Below, piece after piece: positions 1 to 10,400 of a DNA stretch of 37,748 nucleotides. The DNA comes from a virus, in the IMG/VR virus record IMGVR_UViG_3300024999_000229, positions 1-37,748 of that record. One strand, written 5' to 3'. Positions within the stretch are counted from its first letter, which is position 1. Each line of letters begins with the position of its first letter. Both the position numbers and the translations under genes were made by a program. The notes beneath the pieces were generated by a model that saw only the letters and a list, made by a program, of their open reading frames with translations, made no database searches and was not told the origin of the DNA.

Positions 1-3000
1 CAATAGTTTTACTAGTATCCAAGGTCATAATAGAAGACCCCATAGCAACAAGAGAATAAGAAGTATTTATTGCATTTCCAACATAGGATTTATGGTCAGG
101 ATAATATAATGGTATAAATATCTCTGAAACAGATATTTTGGCAGCTATTTTATTTAACAATGTAATTTTCGCATTGTAATAATCTGTAAATTTACCTCTA
201 AACGTTGGGCCATCAACAGTAGTTATAACATTTAAATTTGCTGTAGCTAATGGAGCAGGAGAAATAACATAGAGATAATTATACAGATTCGTGCGAGCAA
301 TACCATAAGCATCTCTTTCTGCATACATATAATAATTTGTCCCTTGACTATAAATCGGTGCATATTCTCCACTAATAATATTCCATTCTTTTAATAATGC
401 CTTTTTCTCTGTAGGAGTAATTTTATTATCATCTGCCATACTTGTTAGCAAACTATTAGCAGTAGCAGCATTTGTAATTGCTGTATTAGCCGTAGATTGA
501 GCATTATTTGTATTTGTATTTTGAGCAGATGTCACACTATTTAATAATGCAGTTTTTGCATCATAATAATTTTTAAAATTTGCTTTAAAATCTACACTTA
601 CTATAGTTGATTTTGTAGTCAAATTAGCCATTAGAGGTGTTGAATTTGGTGATATTACTGTAACATTAAGATAATTATTTAATATAGTATGATAATTATC
701 ATAACTTGTGCGACTTATAGAATATAAATCTGCTTGAGAATCCAAACTAACTTTTTCTCCAATAATAGTATCCAACATTGGCTTTATTACTTTCTTTTCT
801 TGTGGTGAAAATATTGTGTCTCTTGAAACATCAACAATTTCTGCATACGCTATATTAGCAACTGTGTCGTCCGTATATTTCGAACTTTTAATCCAATCGG
901 CAGAAGAATATGATGCTCCATCAGATTTCTTTATTACACAAGCCATTAAATCACCAGCAACACCTTGGCTCCACATATCCCCTATACCATAAGGAGGTGT
1001 TGGTGTTGAAGGTGGAATCATCGTAAATACTCTTCTAATTCCATCCGATGTGTCTGATGCTATAGAAGCAGTAAATAAAGCATCTATCGTATCAGTATCA
1101 TAGATTTGTTTCCAATAGTAAGTTGAAGGCTCAACAAAAGTATATTCATAAGCCAATCCAGTATTAGTAGGAGGAACTGTATTATTGGTAGTATAAAATA
1201 AATCACCTAAATGAGCGTTTCTTATTTTATTATTATTCCATTTATTTGCAGGAGAATTTGTTGAATATGGATGGTATCCTGAAAAATAAACTTCAATCTT
1301 CCCATCAATTTGAGATTGAAGAGGATCTACTACAGCAACTTTAAAATCATTTAAAGTATTTCCAACATATGTCTTACCTGAATTCGTAATTAATAATTGT
1401 AAATCATTTCTTGCTTGATAATAATCATTAAACTTTGTATTGAAATAATCTCTTGCAATTATAGAATCTTTAACTAAACCTTCACCAGAATAACCCAAAA
1501 TAGGAGTTGTATTAGGAGAAGCGCCAATAAAAACATTGAGATGTTCATCTAATGCATCATACATCTGACTATACCATAAATCAGCAGTTACCATTTCCGA
1601 AGACGTATATACTTCTGCTTGACCATGATAATTTGGATATTCTGCTACTATTGAATCCCATATTGGTTTCAATGTTCTGATTTTTTCATTCTTTTTTATT
1701 TTATTATCATCGGCAATATCTGCTAAGTCTTCAAGTGCCAATACTGCGTCAACAGATGCTTTATTTGCTATTGTTTTTGCTATATTTATTGCAATATCGT
1801 TTGTGTATTCTGTCGAAGAAATCCAATCAGTGGAAACATAACTTTCTGTCAATCTTTCAACTGTGCAAATTTTCAAATCTCCATTACTTTGTCTCCATAA
1901 ATCTTCAATATTATAAGGAGGTTGCGGAGTTCCAATAAATATTCTTCTTCTAGAATCTAACGATCCTAATGATTTTGAGGCATCATATAATACATTGATT
2001 ACAGTTGCATCAATTGTTTTAACCCAAGAATAAGCAGATGAAGAATATGTAAATCTATATGCTTCTCCAGAAGATGTGTTATAAACAATATCGCCTAAAT
2101 GATAATTTCTAATTGTGCTTGTTGTCCATGAAGTATAAGGGGCATTTAACAATGTTGGAGAATAATTATAAAAATAACAATCAATTTTTTGACCATCTAT
2201 ATCTGTTTGACTTGAGAAATTAGTAGTGTCTGCACTATATAATGTGTCTGCAAACAGCTTTAAAGTGGTTGCAATTGACATATTTGAATTACTTATTTGC
2301 AATTTAGATAATTTATTAATTAGTGTTGATTTTGAAGATTGAACATTTTCAAAATATAATTGAACATTTTCTTTTTCTGTTGCAGTTATATCACAGGGGT
2401 AAAACGTACTATCTTTACCAATCCAAGTATTAAGTAATGCTGACAAAGTATCTAATGCTGTTTTATAAATCGTTCTCTCATTTGGGCCAGGTTCAATTAA
2501 TCCTAATTCATCAGCAAGATCAATTAATGGTTCTGATTCTGCTATTACTGATCTTAAATCAATATCAAGTTTTCCTGCTTCTTTTATATCTATCTTACTA
2601 TCACTAAAAGCATCATTGATTTCTAATGCTAAATTAATTAATGATTCAGCTAAACCTACTGTTGCATCTCCAATATAATCCATAGCAACTTTCTTTATAG
2701 CTTTAAGCAAATTAATTTTTGCATCATAATAAGATGTAAAATTACCAATAAAATTAATAATATCGATTATATAAGAATCATTCATATACGTTAATATAGG
2801 TGAAACATATGAAATGAAATTATTATAAGCAATTTCATAACTTGCCAATGTATCGATTACTTCTTGATAAACAGGATCATGATTAGGATTTGTGTAATAA
2901 TTTGCTTGTGTTTCAACTAACAATTTTTCATTTACAATTGCATCATAATATCTTTTAACAGTCTTTTTTTCATCTTTTGTAACTGTATCATTTTCAGCAA

Positions 3001-6000
3001 TTTTATTAATATCAACCATTGCTGTAATTTTACCTGATTCTGCTGTTTTAACTGCTAATGTTGCTTGTGCTGAAATTACAGTAGTGCCAATTGCAATTCC
3101 TTGTGGTATGCCATCTATTATTTTTGTAGATATTTCTGCAAAAGGAGATTTAGTTCCAGCGTCTGAAAATACCTCTAATCCAGATCCTTTAAATAATCCA
3201 GGAATACCAATAAAAGCAAATGGAAATTTACCATTTCCTGTATCTGTACCTGTTCCTCCACATCTAATCATTGCATCTAATAAAGTCTGATTCCATCCAA
3301 TTGAAGTATGAGAAGATAGTGCAACAATTACTTTATCTCCAAATAAACCAGTAACATTGTCACATAATTCATTTAATTTTGTGGCTAATGCATTTCTATT
3401 ATCGTCAGAACTATATGTTTCATATATTTGTGTAAAAATTACTGACAAATCTTCTCTACTAATTACAGTTAACATTAAACCTGGTTCCTGTGTACTACTA
3501 TCACTAATAATCTTCTTATTTATTTTTAATATTCTATCACTATTAGCGACTCTATTTGCTCCAGTACCTTTAATATACATTTCTCCATCAACTGAATATT
3601 CAGGAGATTTTAATGAAATAGCATTAGTCAATAACAATTTTGTGCTTAAAACTAAATTAAATTTTGCAAGGAATGCTTTTCTTTCTGGCGATGTTATTCT
3701 TTTAGGAGGAATATAATTAGCTTCTATTAAAGGAATCGGAGACCATTTGTTTAATTCTACTTCTAATCCATCAATTCCACAAGATAATACTGTCCCTGTT
3801 AAAGAATTTTCATAATTATTTATTATATCAGTAGAAATTGCTAAAGAATTTGCAATATTTTTTACATCAATACTTTCTGCTATAATTTTATCAAACGCGA
3901 TACGTAGCGCAACTGCTTCGTTATAATCAATCTCATAATTTTCTGCAAATACTTTAATATCTGATTGCATGGCTACTATAGCAACGTTTGCTTCAAATAT
4001 TTGTTCATCGATAGCAGTAAGTTGATTATCTTCTCTAATTTTAATAATTGTAGCATTTAATATTGTTTTAGTAGATTCAACTTTCTTTAATTTATCTTTT
4101 ACACTTTTACCTTTGCTAACCGAAATTAGAATTGGATATGTAGTTTTACCAATCCAATCATTTACAGAATTAAATGCAGAATCCAAAGCATCTGTATAAT
4201 CATCTTCTACTGTATTTAATTTTGATAAGTCGGCTCCAATGATTAATGGTCTTAAATTTGTCACAAGACCAGTTACATCATTAGATTCTGTTTGAACCCT
4301 AGTCCGTATTTCATCTAATACTATTGATTCAGATTGTTCTATTTTTGTATTATCAATGTAACCATTAATTGCCGTTTGAAATTCTCTTAATACAGTATCT
4401 AATTCTGTCACTTCAGACTTGATATAGTTTATTGCATCAGTTTGACGAACAGAACTAATTTTATTTATTAGAATTGATTTTGTATCTTCAACATTTTTAA
4501 ATAAATCAGTAATAATAACTCTTTCTGCATCGAGAACAACAATGGGGTAATCTTCAATTGGTTGATCAATCCATTTGCTTCTAAGTTCAGTTTCTAACCC
4601 ATCAAAACCACAACTTACAATAGTTCCTCGTAAGGCATTATTATAATCATTTGCTTCAGTTATAATCTCAAGAGTTCCTGCAATATTTAATATATTTTCT
4701 GATTCTGCAATTGCTTGTTCTAAAGTAAGTTTTAATGAATTTGCTTCATTTTTTGTTATATATCCATCCGCAGCAAATCTATTAATATCAATATTTAGAT
4801 TTAATAATGTACCACTCATCTCTTGTATTTGTTGGTCTACGTATTCAGTGGCGTTAACCAATGATTCATTCCATCTTGTTTGATTAATATCAATAACCTC
4901 GGCAAATGAATCTGTTCTATAAAGAAAATCTGCAATTTTATCTCTAGCAGATTTACTTTTTTTTACATCAGAAATAGTTAACTTTATTTCAGCATTTTCA
5001 AAATCAAAACTTGCTTTAGTTATAGTGGCTATTGCATTAATACCTAGTTGTTCTTGTACTATTGCAACTTTATTGCCTACTACTATTTTTTTATGATTAC
5101 GCTGTTCAGAAATAACCTCAAGAAAATTAACAATGCTTATCTCAATAAATGTTTGTGGTATTTTTCTGTCATTAATCTCATCAAGGGCAGCAAAATAAAG
5201 ATCAGTGTCTAATGTATAAGTTTCATCAGTCCACTCTTTTTCAATTTCAAATGGAATTTTTTCAATTAGTAATTCTGGAGAAAAATGATTAGTTTCAGAA
5301 AGTTCTGTTTGCATGGTAGTTATTTGTTCGTTTATACCTGTAATTTCTAATTGTTTAGCATCTATTTCAGATTGTAATCCATTAGGCCCATCAATTGATG
5401 CTTGTAATATTTCTTTTTCAGCAACTAAAGTTGTTGTGCTTTGTCCATTATTTTGAGCAGTTTCAATATTACCGTCAATAATCGCCATTGCATCTGTTAA
5501 TAATTTCATTTCGTTTTCTAGGGCTGTTAACTCTATTTGCAATACAGATAATTGTTCTAATAATTGAGTATGACCTATTGCATTTTGAGATAAAGCGTCT
5601 TTATAATCTAAAATAGCATGACATAATTCGTCAGACATCCAATTAGAAGAAACTATAACATTTCTTGCATCGTCTCTAATAAATGGGTAAAGAAAATAAC
5701 TATAATCTTCGATGAAGGGTTTATTTATCGGATTTATTTTCTGAATTGATAATGAATCTTTTCCATAAACATTTAATCTTGTGCAAAAATCTTCATCATC
5801 TTCAGTTTGTGTGATTGTACGAAGATAATTTTTATCTGTTATTTTTAACCCATCATTTTCTCCAAATGCTTCAGTTTCATAGAAATTAATTACTCTGTTT
5901 ACAGTATCAAATTTAGCAATCAATTTATATTTATCACATATATTTTTTCTTATAAAATCTAATTTTGTACTAGTAATCCCTTCGAAAGACCTATATATAG

Positions 6001-6511
6001 TTTCAATAGAAGCAGGTACATTACCCAGAGTCCACAAAGTTCCTTTAAGTAATCCATCTACAGTATTCGTGGTAGTTACATTGTTAATAGTTGTATCTCT
6101 TGAAAACCCATTCATTAATTCTGATAATTTAACAGCATTCCAAGTAAAATTACGAACTCGTTTATTATTCAATTCATTTTCTAACGAAACACAATTTACT
6201 TCAAGAAAATCAGAATCATCATCTGAAGTAGGAATTGGACTAGTAATTATAAACCATTGAATGTAATCTCCTAAAATTAATTTAATTAAAAAGCGATTGT
6301 GCAGTTGTGATATATGAGGATTTCTAATTGAATTATGATTTTTAGTAATTTGATAAGGTAATGAAAATGAGAGTGTATCTAAATCAGATATATTAATTTC
6401 TAAATTAGGATAATATGCTTCTGGAAGATTTGCTATTTGAACTTTATTGGGTTTATGGAGAGATAATTTTGGCTTTTGTGTAGCAAGTGACAAGTCAATA
6501 TCTAAAAACAT
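1..6511 (-). CDS. Giant tail-tip protein (tail endopeptidase-like N-terminus), C-terminus beyond window
   Basis: The frame is open from an ATG at 6511 to the window edge, at least 2170 residues, with the ribosome site AAGGTG just upstream. Residues 1 to about 310 look like the N-terminal domain of the siphovirus tail-associated (Tal, 'prophage tail endopeptidase') family, which sits at the tail tip below Dit. A coiled coil follows at about 315-400. The rest is modular. Seven helical repeats of the type DDNKITPTEKKALLKEW fall near residues 590, 865, 1185, 1315, 1620, 1910 and 2040. Two diverged copies of a W-rich module occur at about 1435-1570 and 1730-1890, each carrying RRxF, PPYxIxDxW, GDLxxC and YTxD motifs. 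Dit lies directly upstream. The role in host binding or cell-wall penetration is inferred from position and family. No peptidase active site is identified, and the missing C-terminus may carry fibre or hydrolase domains. Confidence 0.85.
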   Translation of the reverse strand, partial: MFLDIDLSLATQKPKLSLHKPNKVQIANLPEAYYPNLEINISDLDTLSFSLPYQITKNHNSIRNPHISQLHNRFLIKLILGDYIQWFIITSPIPTSDDDSDFLEVNCVSLENELNNKRVRNFTWNAVKLSELMNGFSRDTTINNVTTTNTVDGLLKGTLWTLGNVPASIETIYRSFEGITSTKLDFIRKNICDKYKLIAKFDTVNRVINFYETEAFGENDGLKITDKNYLRTITQTEDDEDFCTRLNVYGKDSLSIQKINPINKPFIEDYSYFLYPFIRDDARNVIVSSNWMSDELCHAILDYKDALSQNAIGHTQLLEQLSVLQIELTALENEMKLLTDAMAIIDGNIETAQNNGQSTTTLVAEKEILQASIDGPNGLQSEIDAKQLEITGINEQITTMQTELSETNHFSPELLIEKIPFEIEKEWTDETYTLDTDLYFAALDEINDRKIPQTFIEISIVNFLEVISEQRNHKKIVVGNKVAIVQEQLGINAIATITKASFDFENAEIKLTISDVKKSKSARDKIADFLYRTDSFAEVIDINQTRWNESLVNATEYVDQQIQEMSGTLLNLNIDINRFAADGYITKNEANSLKLTLEQAIAESENILNIAGTLEIITEANDYNNALRGTIVSCGFDGLETELRSKWIDQPIEDYPIVVLDAERVIITDLFKNVEDTKSILINKISSVRQTDAINYIKSEVTELDTVLREFQTAINGYIDNTKIEQSESIVLDEIRTRVQTESNDVTGLVTNLRPLIIGADLSKLNTVEDDYTDALDSAFNSVNDWIGKTTYPILISVSKGKSVKDKLKKVESTKTILNATIIKIREDNQLTAIDEQIFEANVAIVAMQSDIKVFAENYEIDYNEAVALRIAFDKIIAESIDVKNIANSLAISTDIINNYENSLTGTVLSCGIDGLEVELNKWSPIPLIEANYIPPKRITSPERKAFLAKFNLVLSTKLLLTNAISLKSPEYSVDGEMYIKGTGANRVANSDRILKINKKIISDSSTQEPGLMLTVISREDLSVIFTQIYETYSSDDNRNALATKLNELCDNVTGLFGDKVIVALSSHTSIGWNQTLLDAMIRCGGTGTDTGNGKFPFAFIGIPGLFKGSGLEVFSDAGTKSPFAEISTKIIDGIPQGIAIGTTVISAQATLAVKTAESGKITAMVDINKIAENDTVTKDEKKTVKRYYDAIVNEKLLVETQANYYTNPNHDPVYQEVIDTLASYEIAYNNFISYVSPILTYMNDSYIIDIINFIGNFTSYYDAKINLLKAIKKVAMDYIGDATVGLAESLINLALEINDAFSDSKIDIKEAGKLDIDLRSVIAESEPLIDLADELGLIEPGPNERTIYKTALDTLSALLNTWIGKDSTFYPCDITATEKENVQLYFENVQSSKSTLINKLSKLQISNSNMSIATTLKLFADTLYSADTTNFSSQTDIDGQKIDCYFYNYSPTLLNAPYTSWTTSTIRNYHLGDIVYNTSSGEAYRFTYSSSAYSWVKTIDATVINVLYDASKSLGSLDSRRRIFIGTPQPPYNIEDLWRQSNGDLKICTVERLTESYVSTDWISSTEYTNDIAINIAKTIANKASVDAVLALEDLADIADDNKIKKNEKIRTLKPIWDSIVAEYPNYHGQAEVYTSSEMVTADLWYSQMYDALDEHLNVFIGASPNTTPILGYSGEGLVKDSIIARDYFNTKFNDYYQARNDLQLLITNSGKTYVGNTLNDFKVAVVDPLQSQIDGKIEVYFSGYHPYSTNSPANKWNNNKIRNAHLGDLFYTTNNTVPPTNTGLAYEYTFVEPSTYYWKQIYDTDTIDALFTASIASDTSDGIRRVFTMIPPSTPTPPYGIGDMWSQGVAGDLMACVIKKSDGASYSSADWIKSSKYTDDTVANIAYAEIVDVSRDTIFSPQEKKVIKPMLDTIIGEKVSLDSQADLYSISRTSYDNYHTILNNYLNVTVISPNSTPLMANLTTKSTIVSVDFKANFKNYYDAKTALLNSVTSAQNTNTNNAQSTANTAITNAATANSLLTSMADDNKITPTEKKALLKEWNIISGEYAPIYSQGTNYYMYAERDAYGIARTNLYNYLYVISPAPLATANLNVITTVDGPTFRGKFTDYYNAKITLLNKIAAKISVSEIFIPLYYPDHKSYVGNAINTSYSLVAMGSSIMTLDTSKTI

Positions 6512-6571
6512 ATTTTATTTTCACCTTCCTATATGGAATTTTAATTTATTTTTTATTATTGTTTGTATTAT

Positions 6572-7345
6572 TTATAAATTCTTAAATTGATATCGAAATT
6601 GTAATTTACACTCCCCAAAAATCCGAAGATTATTGACCCCTCTGACCATATTGAGGAATTCACCTGTTTGATTATCGTAACGATACGTATTTGGAATTGA
6701 TGTAACAATTTCTTCATTTTCATTATCAATATATAAATCTTCATCATTTAAAAGATTTTTTATACCAAATTCTTTGCCCCCATCAGATAAGTTAATTATT
6801 GCTATATTACCATTTCCTACCTTTTGAAGCGATAGCATTGGTTTACAATCAACATCTCCATTATTTATAAATTGAATTACAGTAGTTAAATTATTTACTG
6901 AGAAGTCATAGATTGGAGAAAGAAATGTTGAAGAGTATTTATAATTATCAATATTTCTAAAATTAATATTCAAATAACCTTGTTTCAAAGAATTATGTAC
7001 TAAATCTACCGTACTATTTGCAATAGTATAATATTTTATATCTGGATTATCGCTAAATGACATTTCTTTGTAGTAGTCTTGACAGAGCCAACGAGCAGTT
7101 GCTCTCAATTTATCATCATCCCATGTATCTAAAAATGCAAATTGAAGAGGTAAAACAATAGGTTTTCTAATTATTCCTTGGAAAAAAGGACGATCATTAT
7201 ATTTAGTTGAGACTTCTTTTATTTCCGATTCTGCAAAAAAAGCTTCAGATTGCATACCAGATTTATCTACAGAGCAATTAATTATGCCCATGTCAATTGA
7301 TGAAATTCCATCGTACATAAAATAAAGTGATTCAGCTATAGACAT
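6572..7345 (-). CDS. Distal tail protein (Dit)
   Basis: This 257-residue protein has the features of the siphovirus distal tail (Dit/'tail component') family: an early YDGISS segment, the FFxGIIRKP strand pattern, FLDTWDD, and a C-terminal half ending in a beta-rich FGECKLQFRY. Dit forms the hexameric hub joining the tail tube to the tail-tip complex. Length is normal for the family. The start has a good site (GGAGGTG, 8 bases before ATG). It lies between the tape measure gene and the tail-tip gene, the canonical order TMP-Dit-Tal, which supports the call. A hairpin terminator lies just upstream, so its expression may be partly uncoupled from the tape measure gene. Confidence 0.85.
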   Translation of the reverse strand: MSIAESLYFMYDGISSIDMGIINCSVDKSGMQSEAFFAESEIKEVSTKYNDRPFFQGIIRKPIVLPLQFAFLDTWDDDKLRATARWLCQDYYKEMSFSDNPDIKYYTIANSTVDLVHNSLKQGYLNINFRNIDNYKYSSTFLSPIYDFSVNNLTTVIQFINNGDVDCKPMLSLQKVGNGNIAIINLSDGGKEFGIKNLLNDEDLYIDNENEEIVTSIPNTYRYDNQTGEFLNMVRGVNNLRIFGECKLQFRYQFKNL

Positions 7346-7391
7346 TATTTTTCACCTCCATTATGAAATTTTATTTAATTTAAATACATAA

Positions 7392-7423
7392 AAAGTGGAG
7401 AGAATTGAGTTACTCTCCACTTT
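7392..7423 (-). terminator. Rho-independent terminator after the tape measure gene
   Basis: Perfect 11-bp stem (arms 7392-7402 and 7413-7423) with a 10-base loop. On the minus strand the stem runs into five Ts. It begins 8 bases past the tape measure stop and could reduce transcription into the Dit and tail-tip genes. Confidence 0.8.
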
Positions 7424-7430
7424 AATAAAT

Positions 7431-10400
7431 TTACTTCTTAATCATTTTTGAGAACTCTTTAAAAACTCCATCTGCTATCTCTTTTACTTGTGATCTTGTT
7501 GTTCCTTTTGGAACCGTTATATTGAACACAGGATTCAAATTATTAGTTGTTGACGTACTAACATTATTCGCCATTTGTGGTGCTTGAAACTGCGGAACAG
7601 AAAATGATGGCACTGATACAGAATTAAGGAGATTAGATATATCTACTTTTGATAAAATATCTGCAAGGACACTATTAGAACTTAAATTTCCTATTCCAGT
7701 TGCATAAGCAGGTATACTAGATTTATTAAGAAGTTTCTTTGTTAAATCTGCAGGAAGAACTTCTGAATCTTTAGGTAAATTTACAATTTCAGGGCCATTG
7801 TTACCACTAAGGAATGAATGCCCATCTGGAGTTGTTATTAATTCTGGCCCTAATTCCGATATTTTTGCTAATCCACCAGGATGGGATTTTGTTCCAGATG
7901 CATAATTTGGAAATGCATCAAGTTCATTTGCAGCAGATTTTATTTGCTTTATTGTATTAATAATTGCTTGAAAACTTGTATCAATTTCTCCTGCTTTTTC
8001 AGTTAATGTATTGGTAAATTCATTAGCAAAAGTATTAAGGCTTGTTTTAATACCTTCAATATTCCCATCAAGAATTTCTTGAACCTTTGCTGACCAAATT
8101 TCATCATTTAACATTAATTCATTAAAAGCTGTTTCTGTAGCGGTTTTTTGATCATCTAATGATTTTTTCTTTGCATCATAGGCATCATCTTCTGATTTTT
8201 TCTTTGCATCTGATTCTTTTTTGATTGCATCAAGAGCATCTTGCAAATTTTGTTTACGAAGATCATTAGTATGAGAATTTTGCATATCATCAATTTCACT
8301 ATTTTTCTCATCTAATTGTTTTTGTAATTCTGCTGATCTGGCTCTTCCCTCATTTGATGTATCTAAAACAAGATAATTCTGTTCGTTTTGGAGCACTTGA
8401 ACTTCTGATTGAGATTTATTTAGATTCTTATCATAATTCTCTGCATCTGCAAGACGATCTATTGCAGAAATTTGAGCATTTATTGAATCTTCTCTGGCCT
8501 TTTCTTCGCTGTCAATATCATCTAAAACTTGCTGATGTCTTCTATCTTCGGATATCATTTCCACATTTATTACTGATATATCAATTTCTTTTTTTATTTT
8601 TGCTGCATCTTTTAAGGTTTGAACTATATTATTAGCGTAATCTTGCATTGATTTTTGATTCTGATTAAGTGTGAGTTTTAGATTTGCCATTTCATCATTT
8701 AAAGCTTTTTGAGATTCTGTAGTTAAATCTGTTGCTTTTAATAAATGACCAATAGTAACAATTTCATTAAAAATTGCATCTTCTTTTTCTTTTAATATAG
8801 TAATTTGCTTTGCTTGTTCTTTAGCATATTCTTCAGATGATTTATCATATAAATCCATTATTGATTTAGATAGATTTATTTTTTTATCTAAATCAGAAAG
8901 AGATTGTTCGAATTTCCCAATTTCAATTTGAGTTAAGGAATTTTTTAGTGCTACTAGAGAATCTGTAAGTGTATCAATGGATACACCTGTTTCATGATAT
9001 GCTTTTTCTAATTTTTGTAATTCATCATGAGTCATATTCATAGTTTTTCTAGTTTCTACACTTGAGTTTTTGAACTTTGTTTGATACGCGAGGGTGTCTT
9101 CACCTTTATTGTCAAACCATGATAATGTTTCTCTGACTGAATATCCACCTTCAGATGATACTTTTGCAAATTCATCTTCCATTTTTGAACGAGCTTGGGA
9201 TAGTTGGGAGATTTGTTTGGTTTCACCTTCTATTAGTTGACGGGAGAGGGTGAGTTCCTTATTGTAGTCTTTTGCAGATTTTGCTATTTGTAGTTGCTTT
9301 TCGAGTAGTTTGTTGGATTCTTCTGTGATTTTGGATTCGGTTAAGAATGAACGAATTAGGGACTCTTCTATTGATACAAATTCTGATAGAGGGGTTGTTG
9401 GGGATGATTTGTCTTTTTTATCCTTTGGTTCCGATACTCCATAATTAGGAGAAGAAATACCATTCTCAAATGTCTTTAAATTCATCAACCTATTTAATTG
9501 TGCTTGAGAATTACCTAAATCATATTTTGCTTGAGATGCCATTGAATCAGAAGTATTTGTTGAAAGATAATTTCCTTTTTCATCTTCTCTAACACTTAAT
9601 TTTGCTGCATTTAATTTATTGATTGCTTCTATTTCTTTATTAATCTCATTAATACGAATTTGTGTTGCGGAAATGGTTGCTTGAGTGTCGGCAATTTGAG
9701 CGTCAATTGATTTATTAGAACCTGTTACTTTTGCTGTTACTGCATCAATTTCTGCTTGACGAAGAGTTTTAATTACGTCTATATTAATTACAACTGCACC
9801 ATTTACAATTGAGATCGCATCTGCCATTTTTTCATTAGCAGATATTAATTCAAGTGCTTTTTCAATAGACATTTCTTGACCATTAGATTGATCATATAGT
9901 ATTTGGTTGTATTCTTTGATAGAATCAGTAGAATCTTTAGATGATTTTATAAGAGACGAAAGTGATACTGTAACTTTATCTATTTTTTCTTTTGCTTCTT
10001 GGGCAGAAGGCATATTAAGCATATTTTTAAGAATTATTCCTGTTACTTCTCCCTCACTGCCCAACTTTTCTAAATATGGAGATAGTTCAGAAATAGCACT
10101 TTCATAAGAAGATTTAATTACATCATTACTTACTCCACTCTTAACCAATTCTTCTAATTTAGTTTTTGCTTCGTTAAGTTTTGATGAAAAATCAGATTTT
10201 TCTAATCCGTCAAAAATATTAGTAAATTGTTCTCCTGTTATTTTTGCCTCATCTTTAAGAGAACTTAAATCATAGATTAACTTTGTAATTGCTTCTTTTC
10301 CTAAAGATTGTGCGGAATCACTACTTTTTAAAAAAGAATCTGCCAAACTTGATAAATCTTTTCTACTTTCAAGAACTTTTGAACTCAATGTTGGCAATTC

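Noticed and set aside
3084-3716. Plus-strand frames opposite the tail-tip gene
   Set aside because: The minus frame is open for over 6 kb with recognisable domains; these are shadows.
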